Origin: Planctomycetota bacterium
Lineage (GTDB): Bacteria; Planctomycetota; UBA1135; GCA-002686595
NCBI GenBank assembly: GCA_020638875.1
Contig: JACKHS010000006.1
Span: 122,159-186,158, forward strand
Direction: 5' to 3'
DNA length: 64,000 nucleotides
The notes beneath the pieces are model-generated. The model did not search any database. It was not told the DNA's origin and saw nothing but the letters and a program-made list of their open reading frames with translations. Numbering within the stretch: the stretch's first letter is position 1; every line of letters starts with the position of its first letter. Below, piece by piece: positions 35,233-44,668 of this stretch. The translations under genes and the position numbers were made by a program.

Positions 35233-36753
35233 CTAGCGTCGCCTCAGGACGACGCGCGTGAGCGCCGCGCGGCGCTCGGGCAGGACGAAGCGCAGGTCGG
35301 CGCCGCCGTTCTGGCGGTTGGCGAAGCGCGCGCGGTCGAGGCGGTAGAGCTCGACGAGCCGGTCGCCTTCACGGTGCGAGCGCGTCGGGCGACAGGCAGT
35401 GTACGCGCCGGCGAGCGTGGCGGCCTCCTCGCGCGAGTCGTACTCGACCCACAGGCGCGCGTCGTCCGCGCGCGTCACCTCGAGCTCCCAGTCCGCGTCG
35501 ACGTCGAACGCGACGTGGTCGGAGACCTGCAGGTAGAGGTAGTTGCCGAGGCCCTCGGCGACCTCGCCCGCGCGCAGCGCGCCGTCCGCGACGCGCAGGG
35601 GCCCGTCCTCGCACGCGACCTCGCGCAGACCGCAGCGCTCGGGCGGCGACGCGGCGAAGTCCGCGCGCAGCGCGTCCGCGCCGACGGCCTCCGCGCCCCA
35701 CGAGAGGTCGGGCAGCGGCCGGGGCGCGGGCCAGCGCAGCTCGATCGGCGCGCCGAGGTCGGCGTCCGGCGCGCGCAGCTTCGCGATCCACGTGCGCGTG
35801 AGCTCGAGGTACTGCCGCCCCGCCTCGCGCGTCGGACAGAGCTCGGTGCCCTCGTGCATCTCGTTCCAGGTCTCGAGCAGCACGAGCTCGGGGCGCGTCG
35901 CGATCGCGCGCTGCCACGACCACGCGTAGAACGCGCCGTCCTCGCGTTCGCGCAGCGGCGTGCGCCGGCCGGGCACGGCGCGGTCGTCGTAGCCCGCGCC
36001 GAGCTGCGCGACGCCGTCGAAGAGCTGCGGCCCCCACAGCGCGGCGCCCCAGCTCGTCGTCAGGTCCTGTCCGATCGCGCCCCACGACGCGTCGGCGACG
36101 AGGCACACGCGCTCGCCGTCGAAGCGCTGCGCGAACGCCGCGCGCAGGCTCGCGCCGAGCGTCGCGTCCCAGCGCTCCGCGAAGCCGCTGACGTACAGCA
36201 CGACGAGCGCCCCGCCGCGGTGACGCGCCCAGTGGCGCGGCGGGATCGCGGCGAAGAACTCGGTGACCGTGTCGCAGAAGAGCGCGCGCCCGGCGTCGCT
36301 CGTCAGGTCGGCGCGCCCCTCGCGCGGCTCGACGCCGCGCACGCGGTTCGCGAGCGTGCTCGTGTCGTAGAACAGCCCGAGCTTCACGCCCTCGCCCGTC
36401 TCCGCGAGTCGATCGAGCGCCGCGACCATCGCCGGCAGCCCGCGCTTCGAGAAGCTCGGCCCGCGCCGGTCGCACGCGTCGGGCACGCCCCAGTACACCG
36501 GTAGCGCCACGTCGATGCCCGCCGCGTGCATCTGCGCGAAGTTCTGCGCGTGCCAGTCGGCCGAGAGGTAGCTCACCCGCTCGGGCTCCGCGAAGTGCCG
36601 CGCGTGCCCCTCCGGCCCCGGCGCGCCGGGCTCGCCGAAGTGCTCGCTCGGCCAGAGGTACCAATAGAAGTAGTGCGTCGCGACGGTGACGTCGTCGGCC
36701 GCGGTCGCGCGCGCGCCGAGCAGCGCGACGGCGAGGAGGAGGAGCGCTCGCAT
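35233..36753 (-). CDS. Exported DUF5010-type glycoside-hydrolase-like protein
   Basis: A 506-residue exported protein with a signal peptide from the ATG at 36753 (MRALLLLAVALLGARATA). Residues 22-370 resemble the TIM-barrel of DUF5010 and GH99/GH71-like enzymes: YFYWYLWPSEHFG near the start, MHAAGIDVALPVYWG, and the acidic strand-end motif VLLETWNEMHEGTE that usually holds the catalytic Glu. The last 120 residues look like a carbohydrate-binding beta-sandwich. It probably cleaves or binds a plant or algal glycan. It is divergent from the acetylesterase fusion, with only 31 bp between starts, so the two share a promoter region. Confidence 0.7.
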   Translation of the reverse strand: MRALLLLAVALLGARATAADDVTVATHYFYWYLWPSEHFGEPGAPGPEGHARHFAEPERVSYLSADWHAQNFAQMHAAGIDVALPVYWGVPDACDRRGPSFSKRGLPAMVAALDRLAETGEGVKLGLFYDTSTLANRVRGVEPREGRADLTSDAGRALFCDTVTEFFAAIPPRHWARHRGGALVVLYVSGFAERWDATLGASLRAAFAQRFDGERVCLVADASWGAIGQDLTTSWGAALWGPQLFDGVAQLGAGYDDRAVPGRRTPLREREDGAFYAWSWQRAIATRPELVLLETWNEMHEGTELCPTREAGRQYLELTRTWIAKLRAPDADLGAPIELRWPAPRPLPDLSWGAEAVGADALRADFAASPPERCGLREVACEDGPLRVADGALRAGEVAEGLGNYLYLQVSDHVAFDVDADWELEVTRADDARLWVEYDSREEAATLAGAYTACRPTRSHREGDRLVELYRLDRARFANRQNGGADLRFVLPERRAALTRVVLRRR

Positions 36754-36784
36754 GGCGACGACGATAGCGCGCGGGCCCGCTGCT

Positions 36785-38188
36785 ATGCTCCGGCGCATGA
36801 GCCTCTCCCTCCTCCTCGCCCTCGGTCTCCTCGCGACCGCCCAGAACGCCGCCCCCGCCTCCCCGCCCCCGAAGGTCCAGGTCTTCGTCCTCGCCGGCCA
36901 GTCCAACATGGAGGGCAAGGCGCAGGTCGCGCTGCTCGAGCGGCAGTGGGCCGACGAGGCGCTGCGGCCGGGCGTGGCGACGCTGCGCGACGGGGACGGC
37001 TGGGTCACGCGCGACGACGTGTCGATCCGCTTCCTCGAGCGGCAGGGTCCGCTGACGGTCGGCTACGGCAGCCCGGGCTGCATCGGGCCCGAGCTCGGCT
37101 TCGGGCTCACGGTCGGCGACGCGCTCGACGCGCCGGTGCTGCTCGTCAAGACCGCGTGGGGCGGCAAGAGCCTGTCCCGCGATTTCCGCCCGCCGAGCGC
37201 GGGGCTGCCGCCGGAGGCGGTGCTCACGGAGCAGCTCGAGCGCGAGCGCCGCGACCACCCCGAGCGCACGCGCGCGGAGCTCGTCGCGAGCTACGGCCAC
37301 TTCTACCGCGAGATGCTGCGCGAGGTGCGCGGCGCGCTGGCCGACCTCGACGCGCTCGTGCCGGGCTACGCGGGCCAGGGCTACGAGCTCGCCGGCCTCG
37401 CGTGGTTCCAGGGCTGGAACGACATGATCGACGACCGCGCGACGGCCGAGTACGCCGACAACCTGGCGTGCTTCGTGCGCGACGTGCGCCGCGACCTCGG
37501 CGCGCCCGCGCTGCCGATCGTCGTCGGCCAGTTCGGCGTCGGCGGGCTCGAGAACCGCGAGGCGAAGCACTGGCGCTTCAAGGCCGCGCAGGCCGCCGGC
37601 GTCGCGCGCGCGGCGCTCGACGGCGGCGTGCTGCTGGTGCCGACCGATCGCTACTGGGACGTCGAGGCCCAGCGCGTGTTCGACTCCGGCTGGGAGGAGC
37701 ACCGCGAGGCCTGGGACCGCGTCGGCTCGAACTATCCCTTCCACTACCTCGGCAGCGTGCGCACCATGCTCGGCATCGGCGAGGCGCTCGGGCGCGGCGT
37801 GCTCGAGCTGCGCGCCGCGGCCGCCCTCCCCCAGGAGCTCCCCATGCAAGTTCACTACCTCGAGATCGTGACGCCCGACGTCGACGCGACGTGCGCGGCG
37901 CTGGAGCGGCTGCACGGCGTGAGCTTCGGCGCGCCCGTCGTCGAGCTCGGCAACGCGCGCACGGCTCGCGTCGACGGCGGCGGGCGCCTGGGCGTGCGCG
38001 CGCCGATGCACTCGGCCGAGGAGCCGGTCGTGCGCCCGTACGTGCTCGTCGACGACGTGGCCGCCGCGACCGCCGCGGCCGAGGCCGCCGGCGCGATGCT
38101 CGCGCTGCCGTCGATGGAGATCCCGGGGCAGGGCACGATCGCCATCTACGTGCTCGGCGGCGTGCAGTACGGGCTCTGGCAGGAGTAG
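36785..38188 (+). CDS. Sialate O-acetylesterase-like (SASA) protein fused in frame to a VOC domain
   Basis: The 467-residue reading frame has two parts. Residues 1-353 are an exported SGNH/SASA carbohydrate esterase: signal peptide MLRRMSLSLLLALGLLATAQ, block I VFVLAGQSNMEG with the nucleophile Ser, a central LLVKTAWGGKSL and WFQGWNDM. Residues 354-467 are a complete glyoxalase/VOC domain (MQVHYLEIVTPDVDATCAALE to GVQYGLWQE). VOC proteins of this type normally stand alone in the cytoplasm. At the joint an AGGAG (37833-37837) lies six bases before an in-frame ATG (37844), so the VOC part may be a separate gene whose upstream neighbour lost its stop. Confidence 0.75.
   Translation: MLRRMSLSLLLALGLLATAQNAAPASPPPKVQVFVLAGQSNMEGKAQVALLERQWADEALRPGVATLRDGDGWVTRDDVSIRFLERQGPLTVGYGSPGCIGPELGFGLTVGDALDAPVLLVKTAWGGKSLSRDFRPPSAGLPPEAVLTEQLERERRDHPERTRAELVASYGHFYREMLREVRGALADLDALVPGYAGQGYELAGLAWFQGWNDMIDDRATAEYADNLACFVRDVRRDLGAPALPIVVGQFGVGGLENREAKHWRFKAAQAAGVARAALDGGVLLVPTDRYWDVEAQRVFDSGWEEHREAWDRVGSNYPFHYLGSVRTMLGIGEALGRGVLELRAAAALPQELPMQVHYLEIVTPDVDATCAALERLHGVSFGAPVVELGNARTARVDGGGRLGVRAPMHSAEEPVVRPYVLVDDVAAATAAAEAAGAMLALPSMEIPGQGTIAIYVLGGVQYGLWQE
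37833..37846 (+). promoter_or_regulatory. Internal ribosome-binding site and ATG for the VOC part
   Basis: AGGAG, six spacer bases, then ATG at 37844 sit exactly at the domain boundary of the fused frame. It can start a 114-residue VOC protein on its own. Confidence 0.5.
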
Positions 38189-38208
38189 CGCGCGGCCCGT
38201 CACGAACG

Positions 38209-38243
38209 CGGCGAGGCCGGGTCGCGGAGACCCGGCCTCGCCG
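38209..38243. terminator. Strong bidirectional terminator hairpin
   Basis: A 15-bp perfect stem (38209-38223 with 38229-38243) with a 5-base loop lies 20 bp after the SASA/VOC stop and 38 bp before the end of the opposing katG. It is the strongest simple hairpin in the window. Confidence 0.8.
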
Positions 38244-38281
38244 GTGGAACGTCGGTCGGTGTCGATCCGCGACGTCCGCGC

Positions 38282-40597
38282 TCAGCGGGCGTCGCCGAGG
38301 TCGAAGCGGTCGAGGTTCATGACCTTCGCGAAGGCCGCGGCGAAGTCGTTCGCGAACTTCTGCTTCGCGTCGGAGGAGGCGTAGACCTCGGCGATGGCGC
38401 GCAGCTGCGAGTTCGAGCCGAAGACGAGGTCGACCGAGCTCGCCGTCCACACGGGCTTGCCCGTCTTGCGGTCGTGGCCCTCGTAGAGGTCCGGGCTCTC
38501 GCTGGACTTGTTCCAGACGGTGCCCATGTCGAGCAGGTGGACGAAGAAGTCGTTCGTCAGCACGCCGGGGCGCGCCGTGAAGACGCCCTCCTGCGCGCCG
38601 CCCTGGTTCGCGCCGAGCACGCGCAGGCCGCCGACCAGCACGGTCATCTCGGGCGCGGTCAACGCGAGCAGGTTGGCGCGGTCGACGAGCGCGACCTCGG
38701 GACGGCGCTGGCAACGCTTGCCGACGTAGTTGCGGAAGCCGTCGGCCACGGGCTCGAGCACCGCCATGGCCTCGACGTCCGTCATCTCGGGCGTGGCGTC
38801 GGTGCGGCCGGGCGCGAAGGGCACGGTGACCGGCGTGCCGGCGTCCTGCGCCGCCTTCTCGACCGCGGCGCAGCCGCCGAGCACGATCAGGTCGGCCAGC
38901 GACACGCGCTTGTCACCGCTCTGCTTGCCGTTGAAGTCCGCCTGCACGCGCTCGAGCGTGGCGAGCACCTTGGCGGTCCGCTCGGGGTCGTTGACCTCCC
39001 AGTCCTTCTGCGGGGCGAGGCGCAGGCGAGCGCCGTTCGCGCCGCCGCGCTTGTCGCTGTCGCGGTAGCACGCGGCCGCGGCCCACGCCGTCGAGACGAG
39101 CTCGGGCACGGTCAGGCCGGAGCCGAGGATCGAGCGCTTCAGCGCGGCCACGTCGTTCGCGTCCACGAGCGCGTGGTCGACCGGCGGCACCGGATCCTGC
39201 CAGAGCTGCGGCGCGGCGACCTCGGGGCCGAGCAGGCGCGAGACCGGGCCCATGTCGCGGTGCGTCAGCTTGTACCAGGCCTTCGCGAAGGCCTCGTCGA
39301 ACTGGTCCGGGTTCTCGAGGAAGCGCCGCGAGATCTTCTCGTACGCCGGATCCATGCGCAGCGCGAGGTCCGTCGTGAGCATGATCGGCAGGTTCATCTT
39401 GTTGGGGTCGTGCGCGTCCGGGACCGTCGGCCGCGCGCCCTTGGGCGTCCACTGGTGCGCGCCCGCCGGGCTCTTGGTGAGCTCCCACTCGTAGCGGAAC
39501 AGGTTCTCGAGGAACTCGTGCGACCACTCGGTCGGCGACGAGGTCCACGCGCCCTCCAGGCCGCTGGTGATCGCGTCGCCGCCCTTGCCGGTGCCGTAGC
39601 TGTTGGCCCAGCCGAGGCCCTGCGCCTCGAGCGGCGCGCCCTCGGGCTCGGGGCCGACGTGGCCCTGCGGCGTCGCCGCGCCGTGCGTCTTGCCGATCGT
39701 GTGGCCGCCGGCGATCAGCGCGACGGTCTCCTCGTCGTTCATCGCCATGCGGCCGAACGTCTCGCGGATGTCCTTCGCGGCGAGCACCGGGTCGGGGTTG
39801 CCGTTGGGGCCCTCGGGGTTCACGTAGATGAGGCCCATCTGCACCGCGGCGAGCGGGTTGTCGAGCTCACGATCGCCCTTGTAGCGCTGGTCCGCGAGCC
39901 ACTCGCTCTCGGGGCCCCAGTACACGTCGAGCTGCGGTTCCCAGACGTCCTCGCGGCCGCCGCCGAAGCCGAAGGTCTTGAAGCCGGACGTCTCGAGCGC
40001 GACGTTGCCCGCCAGCACCATCAGGTCGGCCCAGGAGATCTTCTGGCCGTACTTCTGCTTGATCGGCCACAAGAGCCGGCGCGCCTTGTCGAGGTTCGCG
40101 TTGTCCGGCCACGAGTTCAGCGGCGCGAAGCGCTGCGTGCCGTCCGACGCGCCGCCGCGGCCGTCCTGCACGCGGTAAGTGCCGGCGCTGTGCCAGGCCA
40201 TGCGGATGAACAGGCCGGAGTAGTCGCCCCAGTCGGCCGGCCACCAGTCCTGCGAATCGGTGATGAGCGCGGCGAGGTCCTTCTTCACCGCGGCGAGGTC
40301 GAGCTTGGCGAACTCCTTCGCGTAGTCGAAGTCGGCGCCCACCGGGTTCGCCTCGGCCGAGTTCTGCGCGAGCACGCGCAGGTCGAGCTGGTTCGGCCAC
40401 CACTCGTGGTTGGTCATCTCTTGCATGGGTTCGGGTTCGGCTGCGACGGCCTCGGCGCGCATCGGGCAGAGGCTGGCGGGATCGGGGGAGTTGCTCGAGG
40501 GCTCGGCGCCGCCGTTCGTGGCGGCGAAGGCGCTCGAGGCGAAGCACAGCGCCGCGAGGTTCGCGGCGGTACGGGTGAGGGGGGTCCTGGGGTTCAT
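38282..40597 (-). CDS. katG: Catalase-peroxidase KatG with signal peptide
   Basis: A 771-residue heme enzyme that removes hydrogen peroxide. The distal site is IRMAWHSAGTYR, the proximal His is in GGHTIGKTHG, and the residues of the Met-Tyr-Trp adduct are present: Trp in MAWHS, Tyr in GLIYVNPEGPNG and Met in GRMAMNDEE. The C-terminal duplicated half is complete. Unlike cytoplasmic KatG, residues 1-26 form a Sec-type signal peptide (LAALCFASSAFA), so the enzyme should work in the periplasm. A 344-bp upstream gap gives room for peroxide regulation, but I see no OxyR or PerR box that I could defend. It is a single-gene unit. Confidence 0.95.
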   Translation of the reverse strand: MNPRTPLTRTAANLAALCFASSAFAATNGGAEPSSNSPDPASLCPMRAEAVAAEPEPMQEMTNHEWWPNQLDLRVLAQNSAEANPVGADFDYAKEFAKLDLAAVKKDLAALITDSQDWWPADWGDYSGLFIRMAWHSAGTYRVQDGRGGASDGTQRFAPLNSWPDNANLDKARRLLWPIKQKYGQKISWADLMVLAGNVALETSGFKTFGFGGGREDVWEPQLDVYWGPESEWLADQRYKGDRELDNPLAAVQMGLIYVNPEGPNGNPDPVLAAKDIRETFGRMAMNDEETVALIAGGHTIGKTHGAATPQGHVGPEPEGAPLEAQGLGWANSYGTGKGGDAITSGLEGAWTSSPTEWSHEFLENLFRYEWELTKSPAGAHQWTPKGARPTVPDAHDPNKMNLPIMLTTDLALRMDPAYEKISRRFLENPDQFDEAFAKAWYKLTHRDMGPVSRLLGPEVAAPQLWQDPVPPVDHALVDANDVAALKRSILGSGLTVPELVSTAWAAAACYRDSDKRGGANGARLRLAPQKDWEVNDPERTAKVLATLERVQADFNGKQSGDKRVSLADLIVLGGCAAVEKAAQDAGTPVTVPFAPGRTDATPEMTDVEAMAVLEPVADGFRNYVGKRCQRRPEVALVDRANLLALTAPEMTVLVGGLRVLGANQGGAQEGVFTARPGVLTNDFFVHLLDMGTVWNKSSESPDLYEGHDRKTGKPVWTASSVDLVFGSNSQLRAIAEVYASSDAKQKFANDFAAAFAKVMNLDRFDLGDAR

Positions 40598-40941
40598 GGT
40601 CGTCGGAGGGATGGGTTGCGGCTCGGCGCGCTCGCGGGGCGCGCAGGTGGACTTCGCGGCGCGCCCCGCATCGGAGGCGGCGTCCGCGCGCGACGGCCCG
40701 TGGACTTGCGGAGGCGCGTCTCGCCTGCGCTGCCGTCGCGGCCGGTCGCTGGATCACGGAGGGTAAGGAACGGGGACCCGCTGCCGCGAGTCGACGCCCC
40801 TACCATCGCCCCGCCGCGCGCGAGCGACCAATCGCTAGTGGCGATGCCGGCGATAGGGCCGGCTTATGCCGTCGCACGGACGGCATGCCGGCGGGCCGGT
40901 GCGCATGTCCCGCTTTCGAGCGAAGGACGCGCGCGCGCCGT
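40598..40941. promoter_or_regulatory. katG upstream region
   Basis: This 344-bp gap holds the katG promoter (minus strand) and the 3' region of the kinase gene. Short palindromes (GCCGGC twice near 40840-40862) and the hairpin at 40866-40886 are visible. No coding sequence is seen. Confidence 0.4.
40866..40886 (-). terminator. Hairpin downstream of the kinase gene
   Basis: An 8-bp perfect stem ATGCCGTC/GACGGCAT with a 5-base loop lies 55 bp after the stop of the Ser/Thr kinase gene. There is no T-run, so its strength is uncertain. Confidence 0.5.
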
Positions 40942-43900
40942 TCAGCGCACCGCCGCGCGGTACTCGGCCAGCCGCGCCTCGAAGTCGGCGCGGTAGCGCG
41001 CGGCGAGCTGAGCCGGCAGGTGCGCGAGGGCGCGCTCCTGTGACGCGACCGCGGCCTGCGCGTCGCCCGCGCGGAACTGCGCGAAGGCCAGCGTGTCGAG
41101 CGCGTCCCACAGGTCCGGGTCGCCGGCGGCCTCCGCGCGCTCGCACGCGCGCGACACGAAGACGACCGCGCGCGCAGGGTCCTGCAACTCTTCCACGGGG
41201 TAGGTCAGGAGCTGGAACGCGAACTGCCCGAAGAGCTGCGGCGGCAAGTCGTCGCCGCCGGCCTCGAGGTAGCGCGCGCGGAGCTCGATCCACTCGCGGT
41301 GCAACGGCAGCGCCTCCGCGTGGCGGCCGAGCCCGCTGTACGCGTGCGCGAGCACGTACAGCGCGTGCCCGGTCCACGGGTGGCCCGTGCCCAGCGTCGC
41401 GCGCATCAGCGGCAGGCTGATCTCGGCCTGCTCCGCGGCTTCGGCGAAGCGCCCGAGGTCGAGGTACGCGCCCGCCAGGTTCGTGCGCGCGCCGAGCACC
41501 TCCGGGTGATCGGGCGGATAGCGCTCGAGCTTGGCCTCGAGCACGGCGCGCAGCTCCGGCGCCGCCTCCTCCACGCGCCCCAGCTCGCTGTGGACGAGCG
41601 CGAGCTGGTGGCGGACGGTCTCGGCGAGGTGATCGCCCCCGCCGAAGACGGACTCGACGTCCGCGAGCAGGCGCTCGTAGAGGGTCTCGGCGGCCTGCGC
41701 GTCACCGCGCTCCATCGCGAGCCACGCCTCGACGTAGCGCGCCTGGAGCGTGACGCGGTGCCGCGGGCCGAGGACGCGCGTGGAGCGCTCGAGCGCCTCC
41801 GCGACCAGGGCCTCGGCCTCGTCGAGGCGCCCGACGTCCGCCTCCTGCGACGCGAGGTCCGTGAGCGCGACGAGCGTCTCGGGGTGGTCGTCGCCGGCGT
41901 ACGCGCGCTTGCGCGCCAGGACGGCGCGCGCAGCCACGACCGACGAGGCGAAGTCGCCGTCCGCGTGGTCGAGCACGACGCGCAGGGTGTCGAGCGCGTT
42001 CCGCTCGCTCTCCTCGCACGCGCCCTCGCGCGCGCAGGCGGTCACGAGCTCGTCGTACAGCTCGCGGGCCTCGTCGGCGCGCCCCAGCTCGCACCACAAG
42101 AGCGCGACGGTGCGCGCGTGGGCCCGGTCCTCGAAGACGGTGAAGTCGTAGTCCGCGCGCGCGCCGTCGGCGTCCGCGCCCAGCACGGCGAGCGCCTCCT
42201 GGATGCGCTGCAGCGTCCCGTAGTAGGTCGCCAGCTTGAGGCTCGCGACGCGCACGGCGGGGTCCCCCTCGCCGAGCGCGTCGCGCAGGCCCACGTAGCC
42301 CGCGCGCAGCTCGCGCTCCGCCTCGGCGCCGCGATCCTGCATCAAGCGCAGCGCACCCAGGTCCATGTGGGCCGTGGCCGTGAGCGGATGCTGCTCGCCC
42401 TGGAGCGCCCGCGCCTCGTCGAGCACGACGAGCAGGTGCTGCTCGGCCTCGGGGTAGAGACCGAGCAGGAAGTACACCTTGCCGATCATGTGACGCAGCC
42501 GCAGGCGCACGAGCGGATCCTCGATCGAGCCGTCGGCGAGTCGCTGCGCGGCGCGCTCGAGCATCTTGCGGAACGGCGCGACGTCGGCGCCCTTGGCGAC
42601 CTCCGGCGTGACGCTGCGCAGCAGGTCGGACATCAGCGCGGTCAGCTCGTCGGCGCGCTTCAGCTCGGAGAGCGCCTGCGACTCGTTGGCCTCCGCGAGC
42701 CGCCGCTGCTCCGCCTCGCGCTCGAGGGCCGACGACTTGTCGGCGAGCGCGACGTCGAGCGCCTCGTTCGCGCGCTGCGTGTACCACCAGCCGGTGCCCG
42801 TGCCGATCGAGCCGGCGACCAGCAGGAACGCGATGACGCCGAGCGCCGCGACCGTCTTGCGCCGGCGCGCGACGAACTTGCGCGCGCGGTACACGGCGCT
42901 GGGCGGCGCGGCCTCGACCGCCTCGCCGCTCAGGTAGCGGGCGACGTCGGCCGCGAAGGCGTTCGCCGTCTCGTAGCGGCGCGTGCGGTCCTTCTCGAGC
43001 GCCTTCATCACGATCCAGTCGAGGTCGCCCCGCAGCCGCCGCGACAGCGCGTCGACGTTGACCTGGCGTCCGCCCTCGATCGAGCTCGCGGTCCGCCCGA
43101 GCGTCGACACGCGCGTCGAGGGCTTCGCCGGGTCGACCTCGCGGATCATGCGCAGGAGCTCCTGATAGCCCACCTCGAGCACGGTGCGGATCTCGAACGG
43201 CTTGGTACCGGTCAGCAACTCGTAGAGCAGCACGCCGAGCGAGTACACGTCCGCCCGCGTGTCGATGTCGAGCCCCGACAGCTCGGCCTGCTCGGGCGCC
43301 ATGTACTCGGGAGTGCCGATGATCTGCGCGTACTGCGTGAACAGCGTCTTCTGCGTCAGCTCCGCGCTCGTCGCCTTCGCGATGCCGAAGTCGATCACCT
43401 TCGGCACCGGCACGCCGTCGTGCAGCGTCACGAGCACGTTGGTGGGCTTGATGTCGCGGTGGATGACGCCCTTGTGGTGCGCGTGCTGGATCGCCTCGCA
43501 GACCTTCGAGAACAGCTCCAGCCGCTCGCGCAGGCCCAGCCGCGCGCCGTCGCAGAACTCGGTGATCGGCACGCCCTTTACGAGCTCCATCACGAAGTAC
43601 GGCCGGCCGGTCGCGGTCGCGCCACCGTCGAGCACCTTCGCGATGTGCGGGTGGTCCATCAGCGCCAGCGCCTGGCGCTCGGCCTCGAAGCGCACGACCA
43701 CCTCGCGCGTGTCCATGCCGAGCTTGATGATCTTGAGCGCGACGCGGCGCCTCACCGGCTCGAGCTGCTCGGCCATCCAGACGGTGCCCATGCCGCCCGC
43801 GCCGATCTCCTGCAGCAGCTTGTAGCGGTCGATGCGGTCCCCGGCGGCCTCGCCGGGCGGGGCGGCCTCGGCGCGCTCGACGGACTGGGGTTCCACCTGG

Positions 43901-43950
43901 CGGCGGGCGCCGGCGACGAGGTCTCGGTCTTCGGAAGGCGTGTCGGTCAT
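40942..43950 (-). CDS. Membrane Ser/Thr protein kinase with TPR sensor half
   Basis: A 1002-residue eukaryotic-type (Hanks) kinase. Kinase residues are complete: Gly loop IGAGGMGTVW near residue 50, ALKIIK lysine, VIHRDIKPTN catalytic loop, DFGIAK and GTPEYMAPEQ. A transmembrane helix (VAALGVIAFLLVAGSIG) lies near residues 415-435. The rest is a long TPR solenoid, as expected for a protein-binding sensor outside the membrane. I start at the ATG at 43950 (MTDTPSEDRD). It lies 64 bp downstream of an ECF sigma gene; this pairing is typical of planctomycetes, where the kinase is thought to control its sigma factor in place of an anti-sigma protein. Confidence 0.92.
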   Translation of the reverse strand: MTDTPSEDRDLVAGARRQVEPQSVERAEAAPPGEAAGDRIDRYKLLQEIGAGGMGTVWMAEQLEPVRRRVALKIIKLGMDTREVVVRFEAERQALALMDHPHIAKVLDGGATATGRPYFVMELVKGVPITEFCDGARLGLRERLELFSKVCEAIQHAHHKGVIHRDIKPTNVLVTLHDGVPVPKVIDFGIAKATSAELTQKTLFTQYAQIIGTPEYMAPEQAELSGLDIDTRADVYSLGVLLYELLTGTKPFEIRTVLEVGYQELLRMIREVDPAKPSTRVSTLGRTASSIEGGRQVNVDALSRRLRGDLDWIVMKALEKDRTRRYETANAFAADVARYLSGEAVEAAPPSAVYRARKFVARRRKTVAALGVIAFLLVAGSIGTGTGWWYTQRANEALDVALADKSSALEREAEQRRLAEANESQALSELKRADELTALMSDLLRSVTPEVAKGADVAPFRKMLERAAQRLADGSIEDPLVRLRLRHMIGKVYFLLGLYPEAEQHLLVVLDEARALQGEQHPLTATAHMDLGALRLMQDRGAEAERELRAGYVGLRDALGEGDPAVRVASLKLATYYGTLQRIQEALAVLGADADGARADYDFTVFEDRAHARTVALLWCELGRADEARELYDELVTACAREGACEESERNALDTLRVVLDHADGDFASSVVAARAVLARKRAYAGDDHPETLVALTDLASQEADVGRLDEAEALVAEALERSTRVLGPRHRVTLQARYVEAWLAMERGDAQAAETLYERLLADVESVFGGGDHLAETVRHQLALVHSELGRVEEAAPELRAVLEAKLERYPPDHPEVLGARTNLAGAYLDLGRFAEAAEQAEISLPLMRATLGTGHPWTGHALYVLAHAYSGLGRHAEALPLHREWIELRARYLEAGGDDLPPQLFGQFAFQLLTYPVEELQDPARAVVFVSRACERAEAAGDPDLWDALDTLAFAQFRAGDAQAAVASQERALAHLPAQLAARYRADFEARLAEYRAAVR

Positions 43951-44014
43951 CGTGGTTCGTCCTCGCCGCACAGGACGACGTCGCCCGGCAGGATGCACGC
44001 CGATCCGAGGAATC

Positions 44015-44617
44015 TCACGCGCGCTCCGCCAGCAGCTCGCGCAACCGATCGTGGGCTCGTTTGACGAGCAGGTGCACCGCGCCCGCGCTGCGCCCCATCT
44101 CCGCGGCCACCTCCGCGACACGCCGCTCGGCCAGGTCGACCTCGCGCACGACGTGCCGGTAGTCCGCCGGCAGCCGCTCGAGCGCCGCCTCGAGCCGCCG
44201 CACCTCCTCGGCCGCCGAGTTCACGCCGCTCGGACTCCCGCCCGCGCCCGCCACGCGCGCGAACAGGGTGCGCGCGGACGCCCCGCTGCCGTCGTGCGTC
44301 ACGCGCCGCCGCGCGTCCGGGCGCTTGTCGCGCTCCAGCGCGCGGATCGCGTCCTTCAGGTTCGTGTCGACGAGCCGCCGCATCCACGCCCGGAAGCCGT
44401 CCGCGGTCCGATCGCGCAGCGACGCGATGCGCACGAAGGCCTCGACGTACGAGACCTGGAGCAGGTCGTCGACCTCCAGGTCGCGCCGATAGAGCGGCTG
44501 CAGCGAGACGGCCGCGCGCAGCTCGGGCTCGGCCGCGCGCAGCGCCCGCGCGAGCGCGTCGTCGTCGCCCGCGCACGCCCGGCGGACGTCTTCGTCAGGA
44601 TCGTCGGAGGCGTGCAT
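44015..44617 (-). CDS. ECF-like RNA polymerase sigma factor paired with the kinase
   Basis: A 200-residue sigma factor of the planctomycete type. Region 2 includes LEVDDLLQVSYVEAFVRI and FRAWMRRLVDTNLKDAIR. Region 4 includes LERLPADYRHVVREVDL and RRVAEVAAEMGRSAGAVHLLVKRAHDRLREL. No zinc-finger anti-sigma gene follows. The next gene is the Ser/Thr kinase, which suggests control by phosphorylation. Target promoters are unknown. The start at 44617 is the first ATG that keeps all of region 2. Confidence 0.88.
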   Translation of the reverse strand: MHASDDPDEDVRRACAGDDDALARALRAAEPELRAAVSLQPLYRRDLEVDDLLQVSYVEAFVRIASLRDRTADGFRAWMRRLVDTNLKDAIRALERDKRPDARRRVTHDGSGASARTLFARVAGAGGSPSGVNSAAEEVRRLEAALERLPADYRHVVREVDLAERRVAEVAAEMGRSAGAVHLLVKRAHDRLRELLAERA

Positions 44618-44668
44618 GCCCGCGAGGGTAGCAGACGCGCCGCGCGAGTCGGTCGCGTGCGGGCGCCC

